From the NCBI RefSeq assembly GCF_008761635.1, contig NZ_CP044344.1, positions 2,666,001 through 2,730,000 on the forward strand: 64,000 nt of DNA. Reading direction: 5' to 3'. Made by a program: the position numbers and the translations under genes. Below, piece after piece: positions 63,859-64,000 of the stretch (position 1 is its first letter; the number at the start of each line of letters is the position of its first letter). Under the pieces are notes generated by a model, which was given only the letters and a program-made list of their open reading frames with translations, ran no database searches and was not told the origin of the DNA. This DNA is from Nocardioides cynanchi (GTDB lineage: Bacteria; Actinomycetota; Actinomycetes; Propionibacteriales; Nocardioidaceae).

Positions 63859-64000
63859 TCAGACGATGGTCACCGGGTGCCGGACGACCGCGTCGAAGAA
63901 GTAGCCGTTCTCGTTGTACGGCGTGACCAACGGCTGCTGCCGACCCGCCACGTCGGTGGCCCGGGCCATCACCACGTGGTCGCCGCGGGACGGCGCCCGC
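63859..64000 (-). CDS. Molybdopterin-dependent oxidoreductase (sulfite oxidase-like), C-terminal end only
   Basis: The last 47 codons of a gene that enters from the right edge. The translated end, including VVMARATDVAGRQQP and NENGYFFDAVVRHPV, matches the C-terminal dimerisation domain of sulfite-oxidase-family molybdoenzymes. The stop is at 63859-63861. The catalytic part is outside the window, so the substrate cannot be judged. Confidence 0.7.
   Translation of the reverse strand, partial: RAPSRGDHVVMARATDVAGRQQPLVTPYNENGYFFDAVVRHPVTIV

Overview
The window looks like a chromosomal segment of a high-GC actinobacterium, most likely Nocardioides or a close relative in the Nocardioidaceae. This rests on the strong GC bias at third codon positions, the frequent GTG starts, tightly coupled operons with ATGA/GTGA overlaps, and the gene order ppa / dacB / zincin / tilS / hpt / ftsH / folE-P-B-K / DUF3180 / DUF2520. 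The assignment comes from reading alone; no database search was run.

Layout. (1) 1-16228 is a cell-surface polymer island. It starts beside the 5' part of a DUF2520 Rossmann protein that is cut by the window edge. It contains a fused cytidylyltransferase-reductase (probable CDP-ribitol synthesis), two very large proteins that each join a GT2 glycosyltransferase to a TagF/TarL-type polyol-phosphate polymerase, a third GT2, a secreted EEP phosphodiesterase-like protein and four sulfotransferase-like proteins. Three of the sulfotransferases sit in one apparent operon behind the two polymerases. (2) 16238-19741 is an osmoprotectant-type ABC importer, followed by an unusual array of 32-bp repeats (19718-19947). 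(3) 19948-25610 is the conserved folate/FtsH block, all on the minus strand. (4) 25759-29438 is an extracytoplasmic module lying between ftsH and hpt: a lipoprotein, a CHRD protein, a sortase-like protein and two cupredoxins. (5) 29454-36612 returns to conserved genes (hpt, tilS, zincin, dacB, ppa), then an aminotransferase/sulfotransferase pair and a hydrolase. (6) 36609-50799 holds an acyl-CoA dehydrogenase, an NlpC/P60 hydrolase, a PAP2 membrane protein, a TPP-riboswitch-controlled thiamine importer (thiBPQ), hydrolases, a FetB-like permease, a PNPOx protein and an MFS exporter with a divergent TetR regulator. (7) 50991-58240 carries an orphan cytochrome b, small secreted or membrane proteins and a large LuxR-type ATPase regulator. 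(8) 58486-64000 has tRNA-Thr(CGT), a coupled tmk-holB-peptidase operon, a cation antiporter, an AhpD-like protein and the 3' end of a molybdopterin oxidoreductase.

How it fits together. The most distinctive part is the polymer island: CDP-ribitol supply, dual-function polymerases and co-transcribed sulfotransferases suggest a sulfated ribitol-phosphate (teichoic-acid-like) wall glycopolymer. That is an inference from gene content and order. Two families of palindromic or tandem repeats and several regulatory signals (TPP riboswitch, a paired TetR operator, DosR-like boxes) add non-coding interest.
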